Source: Phaseolus vulgaris
Taxonomy: Eukaryota; Streptophyta; Magnoliopsida; Fabales; Fabaceae
DNA: 64,000 nucleotides
Assembly (NCBI RefSeq): GCF_000499845.2
Contig: NC_023750.2
Span: 33,806,823 to 33,870,822, forward strand
Direction: 5' to 3'
The notes under the pieces were generated by a model. It was given only the letters and a program-made list of their open reading frames with translations, was not told where the DNA came from and made no database searches. Below are positions 61,375 through 64,000 of this stretch, piece after piece (position 1 is the first letter of the stretch; each line of letters starts with the position of its first letter). Made by a program: the position numbers and the translations under genes.

Positions 61375-63669
61375 ATGATCTTCAGGGCACTCCTACTCTT
61401 CCTGGCCTTTATGGTGGTAAAATCAGTAGCTGTAATGGAGAAGCAGACATACATAGTACACATGGACAAGACCAAGATCGAAGCCTCGGTCCATTCCCAA
61501 GATAACATAAAACCTTGGTTCAAATCAGTCATTGATTTCATCTCTGAAGCTTCGTTGGAAGAAGAAGAGAGAGCCCCTCAACTCCTTTATGTTTATGAAA
61601 CCAGCCTTTTTGGTTTTGCTGCTCAACTTTCAAATAAGCAGCTTGAGTACTTGAACCAAGTGGATGGCTTCGTTGCAGCCATACCTGACGAACTATTAAC
61701 CCTTCACACAACGTACAGCCCACATTTTCTTGGCCTACAGGAGGGAAAAGGACTTTGGAGTGCTTCTAACTTGGCTTCAGATGTGATCATAGGAGTCCTT
61801 GATACAGGAATATGGCCTGAACATGTCAGTTTCCAAGACACGGGTTTGTCCAAAGTACCTTCTCGGTGGAAAGGAGCTTGTGAAGCAGGCACCAATTTCT
61901 CTGCCTCAAGTTGTAACAAGAAGCTTGTTGGTGCAAGAGTCTTTCTACAAGGGTATGAAAAATTTGCAGGAAGAATCAATGAAACACTGGACTATCGTTC
62001 TGCTAGAGATGCTCAAGGACATGGATCACACACAGCCTCAACTGCAGCTGGAAACACGGTGAATAATGCCAGCTTTTTCGGCTTGGCCAGTGGTTCAGCC
62101 ACTGGAATGAGGTATACCTCAAGAATAGCTGCTTATAAAGTATGTTGGCGTTTAGGCTGTGCTAACTCTGACATATTAGCAGCTATTGATAAAGCTGTTG
62201 CTGATGGTGTTGATGTGTTATCACTCTCATTAGGTGGCATTGCCAAACCTTATTACAACGATAGCATTGCCATAGCCTCATTTGGAGCAACACAAAAAGG
62301 TGTTTTTGTTTCTTGCTCAGCCGGCAATTCAGGCCCCTCTAGTTCCACTGTTGGAAATGTTGCCCCGTGGATCATGACTGTTGCTGCTAGCTACACTGAC
62401 AGGAGCTTTCCAACTCAAGTGAAGCTTGGAAATGGAAAGTTTTTTAAAGGGTCATCATTGTACAAGGGCAAGCAAACAAACCAATTGCCTCTTGTATATG
62501 GAAATTCCTCAAAAGCACAAAGGACAGCACAGTATTGCACCAAAGGTTCACTTGATCCAAAGTTTGTCAAAGGAAAAATAGTTGCCTGCGAACGTGGAAT
62601 AAACAGTAGAACTGGAAAGGGAGAAGAAGTGAAGATGGCAGGTGGAGCAGGAATGATACTACTCAACTCAGAAAACCAGGGAGAAGAACTTTTCGCTGAC
62701 CCTCATGTTTTGCCAGGCACATCTTTAGGGGCCTCAGCAAGTAAAATAATTAGAAGCTACATTCACTCAGAAAAAGCACCAACAGCTTCAATTTCCTTCC
62801 TAGGGACAGCATATGGAGACCCTGCACCGGTTATGGCAGCATTTTCTTCCAGAGGACCAAGTGCAGTAGGAGGAGATGTGATCAAGCCAGATGTTACTGC
62901 ACCTGGTGTGAACATCTTGGCTGCTTGGCCTCCCACAACGAGTCCAAGCATGCTCAAGAGCGACAAAAGAAGTGCACTATATAACATAGTCTCAGGTACC
63001 TCAATGTCCTGTCCTCATGTTAGTGGTATAGCAGCATTGATCAAATCTGTGCACAAGGGTTGGTCACCTGCAGCCATCAAATCTGCTCTGATGACTACTG
63101 CTTCTATATCAAACAACAAAGGTTCTGCAATTGCTGATTATGGTTCAAAAAATTCAGCATTTGCAGACCCCTTTGCATTTGGTTCAGGCCATGTTAACCC
63201 TGAAAGAGCTTCTGATCCAGGATTAGTCTATGACATCACCACCAAAGATTACTTAAATTACTTGTGCAGCCTGAAATACACATCCTCCCAGATTGCTTTA
63301 TTGTCAAAAGGTAATTTTAAATGCGCCAAAAAATCAGCTCTTCGGGCTGGTGACTTGAACTACCCCTCATTTGCTGTGCTATTTGGTACTAGTGCTCTAA
63401 ATGCTAGTGTGAGATACAAGAGGATAGTTACAAATGTAGGGAACCCAAAAATTTCTTACGCAGTGAAAGTGGAAGAACCAAAGGGAGTATCTGTCAGGGT
63501 TGAACCAACGAATATTAGTTTCAGAAAAACTGGTGAGAAACTGAGTTATAAGGTGAGTTTTGTTTCAAATGAGAATACAACAGTTAGTGGAAGTTCATCT
63601 TTTGGATCAATTACTTGGGTATCAGGTAAATATGCTGTTAGAAGTCCTATAGCAGTGACATGGCAATGA
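61375..63669 (+). CDS. Subtilisin-like serine protease SBT1.1-like (intronless)
   Basis: Secreted subtilase of 764 aa in one exon. The start chosen is the first ATG at 61375 (MIFRALLLFLAFMVVKSVAV, a good signal peptide). The I9 prodomain runs from QTYIVHMDK to the HTTYSPHFLGL junction near residue 117. Catalytic residues are Asp143 (VLDTGIWPE), His216 (GHGSHTAST), Asn318 (SAGNSGP) and Ser543 (GTSMSCPH). The PA domain lies between Asn and Ser (VKGKIVACERG, GGAGMILLN) and a fibronectin-III-like domain is C-terminal (DLNYPSFAV, RIVTNVG, AVRSPIAVTW). Intronless structure and motifs place it in the SBT1 group, closest by eye to SBT1.1, whose Arabidopsis member is reported to process a phytosulfokine precursor; that role here is inference. 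Same strand as but a different clade from the subtilase at 4157, so not a recent tandem copy. Confidence 0.95.
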   Translation: MIFRALLLFLAFMVVKSVAVMEKQTYIVHMDKTKIEASVHSQDNIKPWFKSVIDFISEASLEEEERAPQLLYVYETSLFGFAAQLSNKQLEYLNQVDGFVAAIPDELLTLHTTYSPHFLGLQEGKGLWSASNLASDVIIGVLDTGIWPEHVSFQDTGLSKVPSRWKGACEAGTNFSASSCNKKLVGARVFLQGYEKFAGRINETLDYRSARDAQGHGSHTASTAAGNTVNNASFFGLASGSATGMRYTSRIAAYKVCWRLGCANSDILAAIDKAVADGVDVLSLSLGGIAKPYYNDSIAIASFGATQKGVFVSCSAGNSGPSSSTVGNVAPWIMTVAASYTDRSFPTQVKLGNGKFFKGSSLYKGKQTNQLPLVYGNSSKAQRTAQYCTKGSLDPKFVKGKIVACERGINSRTGKGEEVKMAGGAGMILLNSENQGEELFADPHVLPGTSLGASASKIIRSYIHSEKAPTASISFLGTAYGDPAPVMAAFSSRGPSAVGGDVIKPDVTAPGVNILAAWPPTTSPSMLKSDKRSALYNIVSGTSMSCPHVSGIAALIKSVHKGWSPAAIKSALMTTASISNNKGSAIADYGSKNSAFADPFAFGSGHVNPERASDPGLVYDITTKDYLNYLCSLKYTSSQIALLSKGNFKCAKKSALRAGDLNYPSFAVLFGTSALNASVRYKRIVTNVGNPKISYAVKVEEPKGVSVRVEPTNISFRKTGEKLSYKVSFVSNENTTVSGSSSFGSITWVSGKYAVRSPIAVTWQ

Positions 63670-64000
63670 TAGGAAAGGTCTTTTTAATGGTATTTGAGAA
63701 AAGCAGAACAATAACTTTTAAGCTCATAGCTAGTAGGGGAACTTTATTTGATGAATTATGATGCAGCACACTATTACTGTAACTTTGTTACCATCTTTAA
63801 ACTTTATTGAATAAAAGAACATTTGTACCGTTTTTAGACGAAACTTATTTCTATTTTTGCTCTGGATAAATTTGGTTATTATGGTCAACAATACTTTATA
63901 ATGTTCAAGATATGACTATATTTATCTCATTCATAAGAAGGAAAAGTCACTAAGATGTGTTCAAGAATTATAAGGCTGAAGTTGAGAACCAACGCAACAG
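63670..64000 (+). other. 3' flank of the SBT1.1-like gene
   Basis: Probable 3' UTR with an AATAAA signal at 63811 (ttgaataaaagaac). Nothing else is seen up to the end of the window. Confidence 0.55.

Overview
The window is nuclear DNA of a flowering plant and most likely of a legume, probably of the bean/soybean group. The signs are AT-rich intergenic DNA, plant introns, plant-only gene families (two subtilase clades, an S-domain receptor kinase, an eLRR receptor-like protein) and LTR sequences of a type I associate with Phaseolus, Vigna and Glycine. The species call is inference, because no search was possible.

Four intact host genes are visible. (1) 4157-9351 (+) is an 11-exon subtilase of the SBT4/cucumisin type. 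The rebuilt reading frame is 744 codons, with catalytic Asp, His, Asn and Ser all present. Two of its ten introns appear to use GC instead of GT donors. (2) 14243-16772 (+) is a two-exon S-domain (ZmPK1-like) receptor kinase of 799 aa. (3) 30514-33834 (-) is an intronless LRR receptor-like protein of 1106 aa of the Cf/Ve1/RLP type. (4) 61375-63669 (+) is an intronless SBT1.1-like subtilase of 764 aa. All four products would enter the secretory pathway and act in the apoplast or at the plasma membrane. A small candidate minus-strand exon pair lies just upstream of gene 1 (3517-3993).

Nearly everything else is repeat DNA, much of it broken. Ty3/gypsy remains lie at 18469-22697 (+, two LTRs, internal deletion), 25873-27530 (+), 35235-40490 (-) and 40490-43659 (+). 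A copia element at about 55549-60330 is interrupted twice. Three solo LTRs have clear 5-bp target duplications: 38397-39494 inside a gypsy gag, 48767-49916 of the same family, and 58277-59284 inside the copia reverse transcriptase. A decayed caulimovirus-type (endogenous pararetrovirus) RT/RNase H piece lies at about 28730-29273 (-) beside a TA microsatellite. Two plant-mobile-domain (PMD) gene fragments face each other at 22725-23860. CACTA-type ends, foldback MITEs, a SINE-like sequence, a 9-bp AT satellite and a degenerate ~125-bp tandem array fill further gaps.

There is no operon-like cooperation between the genes. The common theme is extracellular proteolysis and surface perception, set in a retroelement-rich intergenic landscape with several nested insertions that can be put in order of age.
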